Below are positions 34,105 to 44,450 of a stretch of 64,000 bases of DNA, one piece after another. The DNA is from Winogradskyella ouciana (GTDB lineage Bacteria > Bacteroidota > Bacteroidia > Flavobacteriales > Flavobacteriaceae): NCBI RefSeq assembly GCF_009709615.1, contig NZ_WJYA01000006.1, forward strand, positions 331,040 to 395,039, given 5' to 3'. Within the stretch, counting starts at the first letter, position 1. Each line of letters starts with the position of its first letter. The notes beneath the pieces were generated by a model. That model was not told the origin of the DNA. It searched no databases and saw nothing but the letters and a program-made list of their open reading frames with translations. The position numbers and the translations under genes are program-made.

Positions 34105-35595
34105 CTATTCGTTTCGTAACATGCGCTTTCTATCACTAATGGTATGTCGCTTAAGTATTCTAAAACTTTCACGCATAACATCAGGATCTTTTTTCATATT
34201 CCAAAGAATATCGCTGGCATACTTGCGGTTCTCCTTTATATCTACAATTGGAAATGGATAATCCTCACCAAGCTTAAAATTATAGAATGCTTGTTCCATT
34301 TCAGTCATAAGGTAAGGTTCGTGAATAAGTGGTAGGTCTAAATTTTTCAATTCGGGCACCCACTTTTTGATAAAGACCGCATCAGGATCGTGTTTGAGAC
34401 TGTTGGTAGTTGGATTGTAAATTCTAAGATTATTTATTCCTGTTTCGCCTGCTTGCATCTGTAATTGCGGAAAATGAATGCCAGGTTCAAAATCAAGAAA
34501 TTGTTGTGATAAATGTGTGGTAGCATCTTGCCAAGGCTGCCAGAGAATATGCGTAAAGAACGATGCTAACATTGCACGCATTCTAAAATTAATATATCCA
34601 GTTTCAATAAGACATCGCATACTGGCATCTACTAACGGAAAACCAGTTTTACCTTCTCTCCAAGCTTTTTGATATGTTTTTGAGATACTCTTTTTCAGCT
34701 TATGGTAGCCTTTATTAATACTTGCGTTTTCCATGGTGTGTTCCATTTCAAACTTTTGAATAAAATGAGCTTGCCATCGTAAACGCGATATAAATGCCGC
34801 AATATGAGATTTATCCTTTGCATTGGTTTTTAAAGCTTTTGCTTTTTGATAAACTTGGCGTATCGACAAGTTTCCCCAAGCTATATAGGGTGAAATCCTA
34901 CTGCAACTACTTCGTGATGCCTCGGGCTTAGATATATTGAACATGTAATCTTCATGTCTGCTTTCAAAGAAAGAGCTGGCATATTTCCAACCCATGGTGC
35001 TACCTCCTTTTTGAAAATTAGTGACTGATGGTGTCTCTAAATCGGTAACCGTAAATACCTTTTCTAAGGTTTCAATAGCGGTATTATTTATCAATTGGTT
35101 ATCGTTGGGCTTAAAGATTTCCAAGTCCTTGTTCATATAGCTTTCCCAATTTTCAAACCAATTATCTCGATTTAGCAATCCACGCTCTACACCGTTGTTT
35201 TTGCTCTCGTGCCAATCGATAAAATTATTCCGACAATATCTCGTAAATTCTTTGTCTCTGTTGTAGGTGACCAACAATCCTGTTTCTACATGCGAATAGA
35301 TGGCGTCAACTTTATAAAATTCCTGAATGAGATTAAACGCACTTTGAATATCGCAGGTCACAGCTAAAACCTTAGTGTTGTATTCTTTAAGGCTTTCATT
35401 GATATCTCGAATGGATTCCTTTATAAAATTGAAATGGCGTTCGCTATAATGTTTATCATTTAATATGATATATTCAAAAGCATAAAGAATCAAGGTTCGT
35501 TTTCCTGCTTTTAAGGCATTTGCAATAGCTTCATTGTCTTGAAGTCTTAAATCACGCTTTAACCAAACGACATTGATATGTTCTTTTTCTGCCAT
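34105..35595 (-). CDS. Cryptochrome/photolyase family protein
   Basis: A 496-residue photolyase-family protein. The antenna domain starts [19 protein letters not shown]. The FAD domain has [62 protein letters not shown] and [18 protein letters not shown]. It differs from PhrB in having a long spacer and a [10 protein letters not shown] segment, and it belongs to a separate class I-like branch. It may repair DNA or act as a blue-light sensor; sequence alone does not decide. It is the last gene of the upstream operon, just before the second operator. Confidence 0.88.
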   Translation of the reverse strand: MAEKEHINVVWLKRDLRLQDNEAIANALKAGKRTLILYAFEYIILNDKHYSERHFNFIKESIRDINESLKEYNTKVLAVTCDIQSAFNLIQEFYKVDAIYSHVETGLLVTYNRDKEFTRYCRNNFIDWHESKNNGVERGLLNRDNWFENWESYMNKDLEIFKPNDNQLINNTAIETLEKVFTVTDLETPSVTNFQKGGSTMGWKYASSFFESRHEDYMFNISKPEASRSSCSRISPYIAWGNLSIRQVYQKAKALKTNAKDKSHIAAFISRLRWQAHFIQKFEMEHTMENASINKGYHKLKKSISKTYQKAWREGKTGFPLVDASMRCLIETGYINFRMRAMLASFFTHILWQPWQDATTHLSQQFLDFEPGIHFPQLQMQAGETGINNLRIYNPTTNSLKHDPDAVFIKKWVPELKNLDLPLIHEPYLMTEMEQAFYNFKLGEDYPFPIVDIKENRKYASDILWNMKKDPDVMRESFRILKRHTISDRKRMLRNE

Positions 35596-35596
35596 A

Positions 35597-37066
35597 CTAA
35601 AGTTGCTCTAAAAACTGTTCTGCATTGTTGAAATGGTTTTCTAAAGTTTCTTTGTTCATTCTATCTAAATTGCCCAAAAGCATACCTAATCTAGGATTGC
35701 CTGAGAAGAAATCGCGATGCTTATCCATAAACGTCCAGAATAGACCATCCCAAGTGTCTTGCCAATCGCCTTTAGAGTAGTTGCTCATTTTCATGATATA
35801 ATTACTACTACTGATGTAGGGTTTTGTGGACATTAGACCGCCATCAGCATAAAGGCTCATACCATAGACGTTTGGTACCATTACCCAATCATAAGCATCG
35901 ATGAATAATTCCATAAACCATTGGTACACTTCGTCTGGATCAAATTCACATAACACCATAAAATTGCCAAGGATCATTAGGCGTTCAATATGGTGTGCAT
36001 AACCTGTTTTGAGGACTTTTTTAATAACGTCGTCAATGGGTTTTATACCTGTTGTGCCATCATAGAATGAAGCTGGTATTTTTCGATCAAAATTCCAAAA
36101 ATTCTTAGTGCGTTCTTCTGTTCCTTTTACTTCATAGACACCTCTAATAAATTCGCGCCAGCCCAATATTTGACGCACAAAACCTTCTATTGAATTAATG
36201 GGAACATCATTTGATTTTCCAAAGCCAATCGCTTTTTCAATCACTTCTGAAGGGTCAAGCAATCCAACATTAATGAGTGGTGAGAGGATGCTATGGTTTA
36301 AAAAGTGTTCTTCCTTCACGATAGCATCTTCATAAGGGCCAAACTCGTGAAAGCGTTGCTCAAAGAATTGCTGTAGCCAATCCTCAGATGATTTAAAATC
36401 TATAGGATAAATGGTTAAATCAGTAAGTTCACCATAGTGATTGCCGAAATTATCAGTCACATAGTTTTCAGCTTCCTTGTGATAATCACTTTTATCCGGA
36501 AATTGAATATGTGGTGGTGTTTTATCTTTAGGATACTTCTTTCTATTGTCACCATCATAGGTCCAGTTGCCACCTTCTGGCTCATTAGAAACCATTAAGA
36601 TGTCACGATTTTTACGCTGTTGTTTGTAAAACGATGTTTGAAAGAATTTCTTTTTATTAGGTTTAAAGAACGAAGTGAGTTCTTCTTTTGTGTTTATAAA
36701 AAGTGGGTTCTCATACCATTTTATGTCAATAGCATTAAAAACTTCATTAATGTGTTTTTGCAACCAATTGTCGGTTGGGTCAATGATATGAAGCTTTTCG
36801 ACACCTTCATCAATCAGTTTAGGGATGAGTTGTCTTACATCACTTAAGTCTGATGTAGCATCAATATAATTAACCGTTTTATCTTTACTCTTAAGATATT
36901 CTGCATAAGCCTTCATGGAAGCTCTATGAAATGCAATTTTTTGTTTGTGAAACTTGTAATGCGTAAAGAATAGAAATTCTTCAATGATATAGACATCAGC
37001 TTTTACCTCGAGAATTGGTGAATTCTTGAATAATTGATGTGGGAATATGAGTACGGCTTCTTTCAT
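35597..37066 (-). CDS. FeS-BCP/PhrB-type (6-4) photolyase-like protein without Fe-S cysteines
   Basis: A 489-residue protein of the bacterial (6-4) photolyase/FeS-BCP (CryPro) family: [10 protein letters not shown] at the start, then [54 protein letters not shown] and [11 protein letters not shown]. In Agrobacterium PhrB four cysteines near the C-terminus bind a [4Fe-4S] cluster. Here the whole protein has one cysteine (C373), and the segment after [10 protein letters not shown] reads [14 protein letters not shown]. The cluster should therefore be absent. FAD-binding features appear intact. It lies 2 bp after the Cry-DASH gene. Confidence 0.88.
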   Translation of the reverse strand: MKEAVLIFPHQLFKNSPILEVKADVYIIEEFLFFTHYKFHKQKIAFHRASMKAYAEYLKSKDKTVNYIDATSDLSDVRQLIPKLIDEGVEKLHIIDPTDNWLQKHINEVFNAIDIKWYENPLFINTKEELTSFFKPNKKKFFQTSFYKQQRKNRDILMVSNEPEGGNWTYDGDNRKKYPKDKTPPHIQFPDKSDYHKEAENYVTDNFGNHYGELTDLTIYPIDFKSSEDWLQQFFEQRFHEFGPYEDAIVKEEHFLNHSILSPLINVGLLDPSEVIEKAIGFGKSNDVPINSIEGFVRQILGWREFIRGVYEVKGTEERTKNFWNFDRKIPASFYDGTTGIKPIDDVIKKVLKTGYAHHIERLMILGNFMVLCEFDPDEVYQWFMELFIDAYDWVMVPNVYGMSLYADGGLMSTKPYISSSNYIMKMSNYSKGDWQDTWDGLFWTFMDKHRDFFSGNPRLGMLLGNLDRMNKETLENHFNNAEQFLEQL

Positions 37067-37068
37067 TA

Positions 37069-38373
37069 TTAAAATAAGCTAGGTTGCAACCAAAGACTTC
37101 TAAATTTTCCATTAGCATCATAGCGCTCTGCCTGAAGCTGCACATTGAATTTTCGATTTCTAGGATCATTTCCTACACCAGCAACATACATCCAATTGCC
37201 GTAGTTGCTATGTACATCATAGTCAAGGAGCAGCGACTCAAAATAGGATGCGCCAATACGCCAATCTAGTTTTAATTCTTTGGCGAAATATGAAGCGACA
37301 TTCTGTCTACCTCTATTACTCATCCAGCCGGTTTCTTTGAGTTCAATCATATTGGCATTTACAAAGTCAGACTGGGTTTCGCCATTAATCCAATTATTGA
37401 TTTGAGTTTGGTTTGTAGACCATTCGTAATCTTTTTGAAGTATACCTCCTAGTTTAAAAATTTGGTTACCGTGCTTAATGGATACATACTTAAAATAGTC
37501 TCGCCAAATCAACTCGAAAATGAGCCAATACGTAGACTGATTTTTGTAATGTTCTTTTTCAAATCGCTTTACATTCCGGTAGATTGTTCTGGCAGAAATA
37601 CTACCATTGGCTAACCATGGTGAAAATTTTGAACTGTAATCAACACCAACTAAGCCATTTCTAGTTTTCTTGTAGAATCCTAATTTTTTAGTATTGAAGA
37701 AATAATCGTTTAATCGATTTAAGGCTTCGATTTCACCGCCTTTAAAAGGGAATGCTGAATGCGGATGTTGTTCAAAGTCTTTAAATCCAAGGTCTGACAA
37801 CGTTGGGATATTGATATTGTTCTCAATTCTATTATCGTTGGTTTGCTTTTTGGTTGTCACCTCATGTCTTATGTCAACATACTTTTCTAATTTCTTTCTG
37901 AATACAGTAAAAACTTGTGGTGTTTTAGAAATTTCAAAATTGATATCTTCTGGATGAAATAAAAGCTGATTGTGAATATGGTGCCAGTTGATATCCTCTA
38001 GTTCGACTTTCACCAAATTCTCAGTATCTACTTCCTCTTGCGTCCATTCTTTTTGAAGGTAAAGGTCAGTAATTTGATGTGTCTTGCACAATGTTGGAAT
38101 AACGATTTCTGGTGTATCATGAAAAACCAGTAGATCAATATTCAGCTGATTGAGCTGTTTTTTTAAATCGTGAATAGTTTCTATTAAGAATTTAGCTCTG
38201 AACTTTTCTGTCTTTTTAAAACCAAACTTGTTTACTTTAAAATGTCTTGGGTCAAAACAATATACGCCAACAAGTTTGTGGCTGTTCTTTGATGCTTCAG
38301 CTAAAACAGCGTTGTCAATTGTTCTTAGGTCATTTCTAAACCAAACCAAGTTTTTTATTTTGTCCTTCTGCAT
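37069..38373 (-). CDS. Cryptochrome DASH-type protein
   Basis: A 434-residue photolyase-family protein of the Cry-DASH type. It starts [18 protein letters not shown]. It has [17 protein letters not shown] [78 protein letters not shown] and [25 protein letters not shown] proteins bind FAD and MTHF and repair CPDs mainly in single-stranded DNA. The gene overlaps the small DUF2256 gene by 19 bp. Confidence 0.92.
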   Translation of the reverse strand: MQKDKIKNLVWFRNDLRTIDNAVLAEASKNSHKLVGVYCFDPRHFKVNKFGFKKTEKFRAKFLIETIHDLKKQLNQLNIDLLVFHDTPEIVIPTLCKTHQITDLYLQKEWTQEEVDTENLVKVELEDINWHHIHNQLLFHPEDINFEISKTPQVFTVFRKKLEKYVDIRHEVTTKKQTNDNRIENNINIPTLSDLGFKDFEQHPHSAFPFKGGEIEALNRLNDYFFNTKKLGFYKKTRNGLVGVDYSSKFSPWLANGSISARTIYRNVKRFEKEHYKNQSTYWLIFELIWRDYFKYVSIKHGNQIFKLGGILQKDYEWSTNQTQINNWINGETQSDFVNANMIELKETGWMSNRGRQNVASYFAKELKLDWRIGASYFESLLLDYDVHSNYGNWMYVAGVGNDPRNRKFNVQLQAERYDANGKFRSLWLQPSLF

Positions 38374-38492
38374 TTTTCGCTACAATATTTTACGTTGTCC
38401 CAATCCTTTGCCCATTTTTTGCGCCATGTGAATGGACGTCCACAAACGAGGCAAATTTTCTCTGGTAAATGTTGTTTTTTTACACCTTTCAT
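38355..38492 (-). CDS. DUF2256 zinc-finger protein, 45 aa
   Basis: A tiny gene encoding [20 protein letters not shown] followed by [21 protein letters not shown]. The CxxC...CxxxC pairs bind zinc. DUF2256 is known to sit next to, or fused with, cryptochrome/photolyase genes, matching its place here. It overlaps the SDR-DUF2867 gene by 4 bp (ATGA) and Cry-DASH by 19 bp, so all three are coupled. It may help DNA or partner binding by the cryptochrome; that is inference. Confidence 0.88.
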   Translation of the reverse strand: MKGVKKQHLPEKICLVCGRPFTWRKKWAKDWDNVKYCSEKCRRTK

Positions 38493-39910
38493 TTCGGTTC
38501 TACAAGGGCATTTAGCATACCTTTAAAGACAAAGGCATGGAACGGCAAAACCATATACCAGTACAATCGTCCCCAAACGCCTTTAGGCCTAAACACTGCA
38601 CGCTGATATAGTTTGTCCTTCACAATTTTAAATTCCAACCAGGCTTCTCCAGGCAATCGCATTTCGGCAAATAATAATAGTCGTTTTTCGTTTTTATCAG
38701 CATAAAGTACACGCCAAAAATCGAGAGGGTCACCAGCTTCAAGATAATTATCATGCGTGCGACCTCTTCGTAATCCCACACCACCAAATAGCTTATCCAT
38801 ATAACCTCTTAGCTTCCAAAGGTTATTAAAGCTATACCATCCGTTACGACCACCAATACTCCAAATTTTGTTTAAGGTGTATTCTTCATCTACTATATTT
38901 CTCGACCTCACATCTTTAAAACAGCCATATTGAGGTAGCTCGATGTGTTTAGATAATTGACTTCTAAATCGGCCACTGCTAACGGCATCTTTCCAGCTTG
39001 ATATCACCGCATTTTGTTCAATTTTTTGAAATGCTAAATCAACCGCAGTTTTATAATCAACCGGTTTTATGTCTATAACATCATTGATTTTGCTTGGTTT
39101 GCCAATAACTTCTACTTTCATGCTGTCTACCAATGCTTGAGCCAGTTGAAATGAAGTGGATGTTACAAAATACAGCCAATAAGACGATAACTTAGGTGTT
39201 AAGACAGGTAAGGTGTAGATGTAACGCTTCAGGCCACGAACTTCTGCAAATTGCAATAGCATTTCTTTGTAAGTCAAAACTTCAGGGCCATAAATGTCAT
39301 AGGAATTGTTGTATAATTCTTTTTTCCCCAATGCGCCAGATAGATAGCCAAGTACATCTCGTATAGCCAAGGGTTGGGTTTTAGTGTTTAGCCACCTTGG
39401 AGTTATCATAACAGGTAATTTTTCAACAATGTCCCTAATAATTTCAAACGACGCGCTACCGCTTCCTACTATGATGCCTGCACGTAGCGTAGTGAGTGCA
39501 TATTCATCTGATTTTAAGGTTTCCTCTACTTGTAGTCTAGACTCTAAATGCTTAGACAATGATTCATCATTAACAATCCCACTAAGGTAGATGACCTGTT
39601 TGCAATCCGTAGCGTTAACTAGATTTTTGAAATTAAGGGCGCATTGACGTTCTAGGGATTCAAAATCATCAGAACCAGTTGCCATAGAATGGATAAGGTA
39701 ATATGCGGCATCAATATCTTTAGGAATTTTATTGGGCTCAGGATCTAAAAAATCAATTTTTATAAAAGAACAAAGAGGGTTGTCTTCTATTTCATCTGGA
39801 ATACGGTTTAAATCACGTACACAGCATATTAATTCGTGTTCATCTTCTAGAAGTTGAAGTGCGAGTCTTTTGGCAATATAGCCTGTTGTGCCTGTAATTA
39901 ATATGCGCAT
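38489..39910 (-). CDS. SDR family NAD(P)-binding protein with DUF2867 domain
   Basis: A 473-residue protein. The first 290 residues are an atypical SDR/NmrA-like Rossmann fold ([46 protein letters not shown]). The C-terminal 160 residues are a DUF2867 domain ([58 protein letters not shown]), a START-like ligand-binding unit. This fusion is widespread near photolyases. Ligand unknown. It overlaps the flavin reductase gene upstream by one base. Confidence 0.9.
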   Translation of the reverse strand: MRILITGTTGYIAKRLALQLLEDEHELICCVRDLNRIPDEIEDNPLCSFIKIDFLDPEPNKIPKDIDAAYYLIHSMATGSDDFESLERQCALNFKNLVNATDCKQVIYLSGIVNDESLSKHLESRLQVEETLKSDEYALTTLRAGIIVGSGSASFEIIRDIVEKLPVMITPRWLNTKTQPLAIRDVLGYLSGALGKKELYNNSYDIYGPEVLTYKEMLLQFAEVRGLKRYIYTLPVLTPKLSSYWLYFVTSTSFQLAQALVDSMKVEVIGKPSKINDVIDIKPVDYKTAVDLAFQKIEQNAVISSWKDAVSSGRFRSQLSKHIELPQYGCFKDVRSRNIVDEEYTLNKIWSIGGRNGWYSFNNLWKLRGYMDKLFGGVGLRRGRTHDNYLEAGDPLDFWRVLYADKNEKRLLLFAEMRLPGEAWLEFKIVKDKLYQRAVFRPKGVWGRLYWYMVLPFHAFVFKGMLNALVEPK

Positions 39911-40548
39911 TAGTCATTCGGGATTGCAAATTCTGGTTTTGGGCGCTGATATTCTAATCGTGTTTTTAACTCTGGTACTGCATAGCCATCTAACCCGTTG
40001 ATAGTCGCTACCTTGCCCTTAGATAAATTGATGAATCCATCTTTTTCTAATAAATCATCAGGCACATAGAGTTTTTCAATTTTACCAATGAGTAAGATAG
40101 TGTTATTTGCCTTAATAGGGTACTCTTCCACATAACTCATTGCTAATTGCACAGGGCAACCTTTTACAAATGGTGCTATAAAATTGTCTTTGTATTCTTC
40201 CTCTAATGACGTGACATTAAACTCTGAGATTGCTGAATCGTACTTGGCAGAGGTGTGATGCGCATCTTCTAAAATACCATCGTGTATATGATTTAGAGTA
40301 TATTTCCCTGTAGTTTTAATGTTATCATAGGTGTTTCTAATTACAGTTGTAGGTCGCAAAAAGAAACCTAAAAGCCCAGGATTAGAACCTAAATGTGTTA
40401 TAGAACTGAATACCGCCACATTACTTACACCAGTATCATCTTTGGTACCAATGAGATTAGCCGATTTATAACCAGAGCAACTATTAATTAAATTAATGCG
40501 ATACAAATGATGCATTTGGTTAATATCATCTAAGCTGAATTTTGCCAT
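39910..40548 (-). CDS. Flavin reductase-like protein
   Basis: A 212-residue protein with an FMN-binding split-barrel pattern: VAVFSSITHLGSNPGLLGFF, RPTTVIRNTYDNIKTTGKYT, NHIHDGILEDAHHTSAKY, AMSYVEEYPIKANNTILLIG. Flavin reductases supply reduced flavin, and some bind FMN without reducing it. It sits between the AarF kinase and SDR-DUF2867 genes. A possible role is to supply or sense reduced flavin for the cryptochrome set; this is inference from context. Confidence 0.88.
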   Translation of the reverse strand: MAKFSLDDINQMHHLYRINLINSCSGYKSANLIGTKDDTGVSNVAVFSSITHLGSNPGLLGFFLRPTTVIRNTYDNIKTTGKYTLNHIHDGILEDAHHTSAKYDSAISEFNVTSLEEEYKDNFIAPFVKGCPVQLAMSYVEEYPIKANNTILLIGKIEKLYVPDDLLEKDGFINLSKGKVATINGLDGYAVPELKTRLEYQRPKPEFAIPND

Positions 40549-40549
40549 T

Positions 40550-41860
40550 TTAAAGGTTTGTAAAATTGTTGATTTTAATATTTTCAGCTTTAAGATCGAA
40601 CATTAAATTATATAACCCAAAGAATGTTCTGTTGATGTAAATAAAGTGTTTAGAACCTCTGTTGCCATTCATATTTCTAAGCTCTGTGCTTTTTGAATAT
40701 TTCTGACCCATTTCTGCCACTTGATTAAAAAACGTTGGATCTGAAAAATCAAAAACGTCATTTTGGAATGGTTGCGTGAATAAGCTCAGTAACTCATGAA
40801 ACATGTCAGAAAAAAAGGTAATTTCTTGTTCTGAATCGTCCTTACGCAGAATTTCGAGTTGGTACATTTTTTCTCTAAATGCTTCAGGATTATCAATGCA
40901 TTCCTTCTTGGCAAATTCAAAATAAGGCACATAAAATTCATCTGGAATTGCCTTCATACATCCAAAATCTAATGCTATTAATTCGCCTTCATCAGATATT
41001 AAGAAATTACCAGGATGAGGATCTGCATGTACTTTTTTAAGCATATGAATTTGATACATGTAAAAATCCCATAAGGCTTGACCTAATTGATTGGATATAT
41101 TTTGATTTGTATTGTGAGCCACAAATTCTGAAAGGTGCTCACCTTTCATATAATCCATAGCTATAATGCGCTCAGAAGAAAATTCTTCGTAATAATTAGG
41201 GAATTTTAAATTAGGAATATGCTTACAAGCCTCCACAACTTCTTTACTTTGTTGTATTTCTAATAAATAGTTAGTTTCTTCTGTTAACTTGTTTTCTACT
41301 TCTTTAAAGTATTTATCCGAATCTTTACCTTTAATATTAAACATCTTAATAGCAATAGGCTTTACTAAAGCTAAATCTGATGCGATACTCTCAGCAACTC
41401 CAGGATATTGGATTTTCACAGCAAATTTTTTCCCATCCTTTTCTGCAATATGGACTTGTCCTATACTAGCAGCATTTACTGAAGTTGCGTTGAAAGTATC
41501 AAAAATGTCTTCGGGATGTTTACCGAAATATTTTTTAAACGTTTTTATAACTAATGGCGGCGATAATGGTGGTACTGAAAATTGAGATAAAGAAAATTTC
41601 TCAACGTAAGCTTGAGGCAAAATGCTTTTTTCCATACTCAGCATCTGAGCCACCTTAAGGGCGCTACCTTTTAATGTTTTTAGGCTATCATATATATCCT
41701 CTGCATTATTCTTATTAAGTCGTTCTTTGGCATCTTCTTTAGAATTTACCATTTTATCACCATAGTATTTTAAGTAGTTTACACCTACTTTGGCACCAGT
41801 GGAGACTAATTTACTCGCTCTAGAAATTTTGGTAATGGGTATACTGTCTATTGTCTTCAT
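40550..41860 (-). CDS. AarF/ABC1/UbiB-family atypical kinase
   Basis: A 436-residue protein kinase-like protein. Motifs: LKGSALKVAQMLS (where the usual KxGQ reads KVAQ), NAASIGQVHIAEKDG (nucleotide loop), FAVKIQYPG (Lys), HADPHPGNFL and IALDFGCMK (DFG). Family members act in ubiquinone/menaquinone and lipid metabolism, with little classical kinase activity. Its role here may be membrane lipid or quinone protection under light stress. It starts one base after the TetR-like gene stop. Confidence 0.92.
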   Translation of the reverse strand: MKTIDSIPITKISRASKLVSTGAKVGVNYLKYYGDKMVNSKEDAKERLNKNNAEDIYDSLKTLKGSALKVAQMLSMEKSILPQAYVEKFSLSQFSVPPLSPPLVIKTFKKYFGKHPEDIFDTFNATSVNAASIGQVHIAEKDGKKFAVKIQYPGVAESIASDLALVKPIAIKMFNIKGKDSDKYFKEVENKLTEETNYLLEIQQSKEVVEACKHIPNLKFPNYYEEFSSERIIAMDYMKGEHLSEFVAHNTNQNISNQLGQALWDFYMYQIHMLKKVHADPHPGNFLISDEGELIALDFGCMKAIPDEFYVPYFEFAKKECIDNPEAFREKMYQLEILRKDDSEQEITFFSDMFHELLSLFTQPFQNDVFDFSDPTFFNQVAEMGQKYSKSTELRNMNGNRGSKHFIYINRTFFGLYNLMFDLKAENIKINNFTNL

Positions 41861-42517
41861 TTAGTTACTGTGCATTTTTTCTTTATACAAGAATTTACCA
41901 AAATCTATTAAACTCTTTAACGGAGTGGTATCAATAAGATCAAAACTTGCTCTTACTGATTTCTCAATAAACAAGTCTGTTTTTTCAAAATAGGGTGAGG
42001 TGTCATCTAACCAAAATTTCATGGTAACTAGTAGTTGTAGCCAAGCTGATTCTTTTAAACCTCTGTTTTGAAGTTTTTCTAATTGCGCTTGCTTCAAATC
42101 TAAGGTCTTTATATTAAGATGCTCTATGTAATTTGAAAACCGTTGCTTTAGTTTTGCTAGGGTCTTGAGTGACTTTAGTTGATTTTTGTTATGCTCTAAG
42201 GCATGCACAACATAGCTTCTATTGGCGGTAAGAACTTCAAAAAAGGTGTAGTAGAAGCTAAGTAACTTATTTCTAGCATCGAAATTAATATAGTCTTCGC
42301 TTTTCTCTAATACTGCATGTGCACTATCAAAAAAGACTTTGAAAATACTTTGTTCTAAGGCATCAAACGAGCCAAAAAATTCGTAGAATTTTTGTTCTTC
42401 AAAATTATTATCCTTTGCAAAAGCATAAACAGACTTGGGCTGTTCATTATGAGTTAGTACATAATCCATGTATAACTCAATGATTTTTGATTCTGTGATT
42501 GGTTTTTTCTTTGCCAT
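41861..42517 (-). CDS. TetR/AcrR-like transcriptional regulator
   Basis: A 218-residue protein. The N-terminal 60 residues fit a TetR HTH (ITESKIIELYMDYVLTHN, PKSVYAFAKDNNFEEQKFYEFFGSF). The rest is an all-helical ligand domain. It is the first gene of the upstream light-stress operon and is preceded by the 28-bp palindrome at 42550-42577. It therefore probably represses itself and, through the identical-type site at 34037-34064, the second operon. The inducing signal is unknown; there is no B12-binding or LOV domain, unlike LitR/CarH. Confidence 0.82.
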   Translation of the reverse strand: MAKKKPITESKIIELYMDYVLTHNEQPKSVYAFAKDNNFEEQKFYEFFGSFDALEQSIFKVFFDSAHAVLEKSEDYINFDARNKLLSFYYTFFEVLTANRSYVVHALEHNKNQLKSLKTLAKLKQRFSNYIEHLNIKTLDLKQAQLEKLQNRGLKESAWLQLLVTMKFWLDDTSPYFEKTDLFIEKSVRASFDLIDTTPLKSLIDFGKFLYKEKMHSN

Positions 42518-42535
42518 TGTATTTCATTTACAATG

Positions 42536-42543
42536 TAAAGATA
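42536..42543 (-). promoter_or_regulatory. -7 box of the upstream light-stress operon
   Basis: The minus strand reads TATCTTTA, one base from TAnnTTTG. It is 6 bp from the operator at 42550-42577 and 18 bp from the TetR-like ATG at 42517. Confidence 0.65.
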
Positions 42544-42549
42544 CGTAAT

Positions 42550-42577
42550 GTTTAACTATTTTAAATAAAAGTTAAAC
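42550..42577. promoter_or_regulatory. 28-bp palindromic operator (copy 2), GTTTAAC-N14-GTTAAAC
   Basis: Outer arms GTTTAACT and AGTTAAAC are perfect 8-bp inverted repeats around an AT-only centre. A further GTTTAAC half-site lies at 42581-42587. The site covers the -33 region of the TetR-like gene promoter and matches copy 1 in arm sequence, overall length and spacing. Confidence 0.87.
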
Positions 42578-42616
42578 AAAGTTTAACAGGAATATATGAA
42601 TTTGAAAAAAAAATGT

Positions 42617-43309
42617 TTAACAATTTTCGTCACAGCAATTATCATCTTTAACCAATTTACAGCTTATAATGGCTAAAAAGGCTCCTATAATTGGTGCGGT
42701 TATATACAACCACAGATGTTGAAGATTTCCAGAAATAATAGCTGGTGCTAGTGATCTAGCAGGATTCATGGATGCCTTGGTCATTGGGCCAGCAAACATA
42801 GCCTCCAATAAAATTACACCTCCTACAGCTATTGCTGCCATGGTGCCGATTTCTTTACTTCCTGTAGAAACATTTATAATAACAACCATTAGGAAGAATG
42901 TGAGCAACAGTTCGAGAATAAAAGCTTTATAGGGTTCGAATCCTTCTGCGGGATAAGTGTGCCCAAAGCTGTTGCTCTCAGGAAATAAAACCCATAAAAT
43001 AGCAATGGCCATAAAAGCTCCCGCAACTTGAAAAAGGATATATTTTGGCACATCTTTCCAATTAAAGCGTTTTGCTACAGCAAAACCTATGGTTACAGCA
43101 GGATTAAAATGTGCACCAGAAATTTCACCAAAGGCATAAATCATGGCCATGACAATAAGTCCCCAGGTTATGGCTACGCCAACGTGTGTAATGCTTCCTC
43201 CTGTAATTTCGTTTACGGTCATAGCTCCACAGCCACAGAAAACCATAGCGAACGTTCCGATAAATTCAGACCAAAGTTTTTTATTTAATGGGTATGTATT
43301 TAAACTCAT
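42617..43309 (-). CDS. Aquaporin/MIP channel of the arsenic operon (AqpS-like)
   Basis: A 230-residue channel with six membrane helices and both NPA motifs (GAHFNPAVTIG and ASMNPARSLAP). In Sinorhizobium and others an aquaporin in an ars operon (AqpS) lets arsenite leave the cell down its gradient after arsenate is reduced. Operon context (arsR, arsC-like) supports that here. The cytosolic tail ends DDNCCDENC, giving three Cys that could bind As(III). It is the last gene of the operon. Confidence 0.92.
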   Translation of the reverse strand: MSLNTYPLNKKLWSEFIGTFAMVFCGCGAMTVNEITGGSITHVGVAITWGLIVMAMIYAFGEISGAHFNPAVTIGFAVAKRFNWKDVPKYILFQVAGAFMAIAILWVLFPESNSFGHTYPAEGFEPYKAFILELLLTFFLMVVIINVSTGSKEIGTMAAIAVGGVILLEAMFAGPMTKASMNPARSLAPAIISGNLQHLWLYITAPIIGAFLAIISCKLVKDDNCCDENC

Positions 43310-43315
43310 ATATTA

Positions 43316-43936
43316 TTAATGATTGAGTTTTATGTTTGAGAAGACATATTTCATCTCGGTTGCAATTTGAAGACTACGCTCTAGGTATTTTTCAGCTTGC
43401 TGAGGTGTGCCGTCAAAAGCTTTTGGATCTTCATAGGTTATTGGGAGGCGCTTTTCAGCACCAGCAATGAACGGACAACCTTCATCGGCACTAGAACAGG
43501 TCATAATGGCTGCAAACTGTGTTGATGGATTAAACGAAGCATCAAACGTTTTAGAAAACCCAATAACAGGATGAGCTATTTCAGAATATTTTATGGCATA
43601 CACAGGATTATCCTCATTGGATAGTTTTTCAATTTTAAACCCAGAGCTTTCCAAAGCTTCAGCAGCCGAAGGAAATAGAGCAGTGGCTTCGGTTCCGCCC
43701 GAATAGCAAAATACGTTGTTTATAATGTAATACTTCGCTAGAGTTTGTGCCCAAACCTGTGACAAATGACTACGACGCGAGTTGTGCGTACAAATAAAGT
43801 TTAGGTTTATTATAGCTTTAGCATCTGCTTTAGTCTTTATAAAATCAATTAAAGGTTGTAAAGTTGTTTTTCTTTCTTCTGAAATTGAAGTGGTATCTAA
43901 GCTTTCTATTTTTTCTGATAATTCTGAAAATATCAT
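43316..43936 (-). CDS. arsC: Low-molecular-weight PTP-type arsenate reductase
   Basis: A 206-residue protein with the phosphatase loop FICTHNSRRSHLSQ (C-x5-R-S), and IMTCSSADEGCPF that supplies extra cysteines, and a late TYEDPKAFDGTP with Asp. This fits the PTP/ArsC family that reduces arsenate to arsenite using thiols. It is longer than standard ArsC because of a 50-residue N-terminal helical part. It starts 18 bp after the DUF6428 gene and leads into the aquaporin gene. Confidence 0.9.
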   Translation of the reverse strand: MIFSELSEKIESLDTTSISEERKTTLQPLIDFIKTKADAKAIINLNFICTHNSRRSHLSQVWAQTLAKYYIINNVFCYSGGTEATALFPSAAEALESSGFKIEKLSNEDNPVYAIKYSEIAHPVIGFSKTFDASFNPSTQFAAIMTCSSADEGCPFIAGAEKRLPITYEDPKAFDGTPQQAEKYLERSLQIATEMKYVFSNIKLNH

Positions 43937-43954
43937 TGTGTGTTTATATTTTGA

Positions 43955-44428
43955 TTAACAACAGTTGCCATCTGGTGAGCAACAAGGTTCATCAGATAAA
44001 TCGGCTAATTGTAATTTTGGTTTAGATTGTTTTTCTGGTATTCCACAATTATCTTTTGCCAAACAATCGGTTTGTTTTGTAGTTAATAGAAAGTTAGTGC
44101 CATTAAAGTCTAACCCAAATTTACCAATGGTTTCTCCTTGGTATTCTACTTCGATTTCTAAATCACCAATATTTAGGGTTTTCTGAGATAATTCAATAAT
44201 ATGTAGCAACTTTTCAGGATGTAGTCTATGGTTGTAATCATTGGCTTCCCAAAGTTGAAAATTCACAACCTCTTCATGCCTTACGGTACCGCCACAATCA
44301 ATAAAGTCTTTGGTGATTTTACCAACTTCGGTTACATGAAAGTGATTGGGAACCAATGTTCCGTTTGGCAATTGAAATGCTATATTGTCTAGCTCCTTTA
44401 GTTTCGATTTTATTTCTGATAGTTTCAT
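43955..44428 (-). CDS. DUF6428 family protein, Cys-rich tail
   Basis: A 157-residue protein. The pattern LPNGTLVPNHFHVTEVGKIT with FIDCGGTVRHEEVVNFQLW is typical of the small DUF6428 family found in ars operons of Bacteroidota. The C-terminus reads DEPCCSPDGNCC, with more Cys in QTDCLAKDNCG. It may be a cytosolic As(III) carrier or chaperone; that is inference from the Cys pairs and the operon. Confidence 0.85.
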   Translation of the reverse strand: MKLSEIKSKLKELDNIAFQLPNGTLVPNHFHVTEVGKITKDFIDCGGTVRHEEVVNFQLWEANDYNHRLHPEKLLHIIELSQKTLNIGDLEIEVEYQGETIGKFGLDFNGTNFLLTTKQTDCLAKDNCGIPEKQSKPKLQLADLSDEPCCSPDGNCC

Positions 44429-44450
44429 AATTTTTGATTTACAATTTTAA

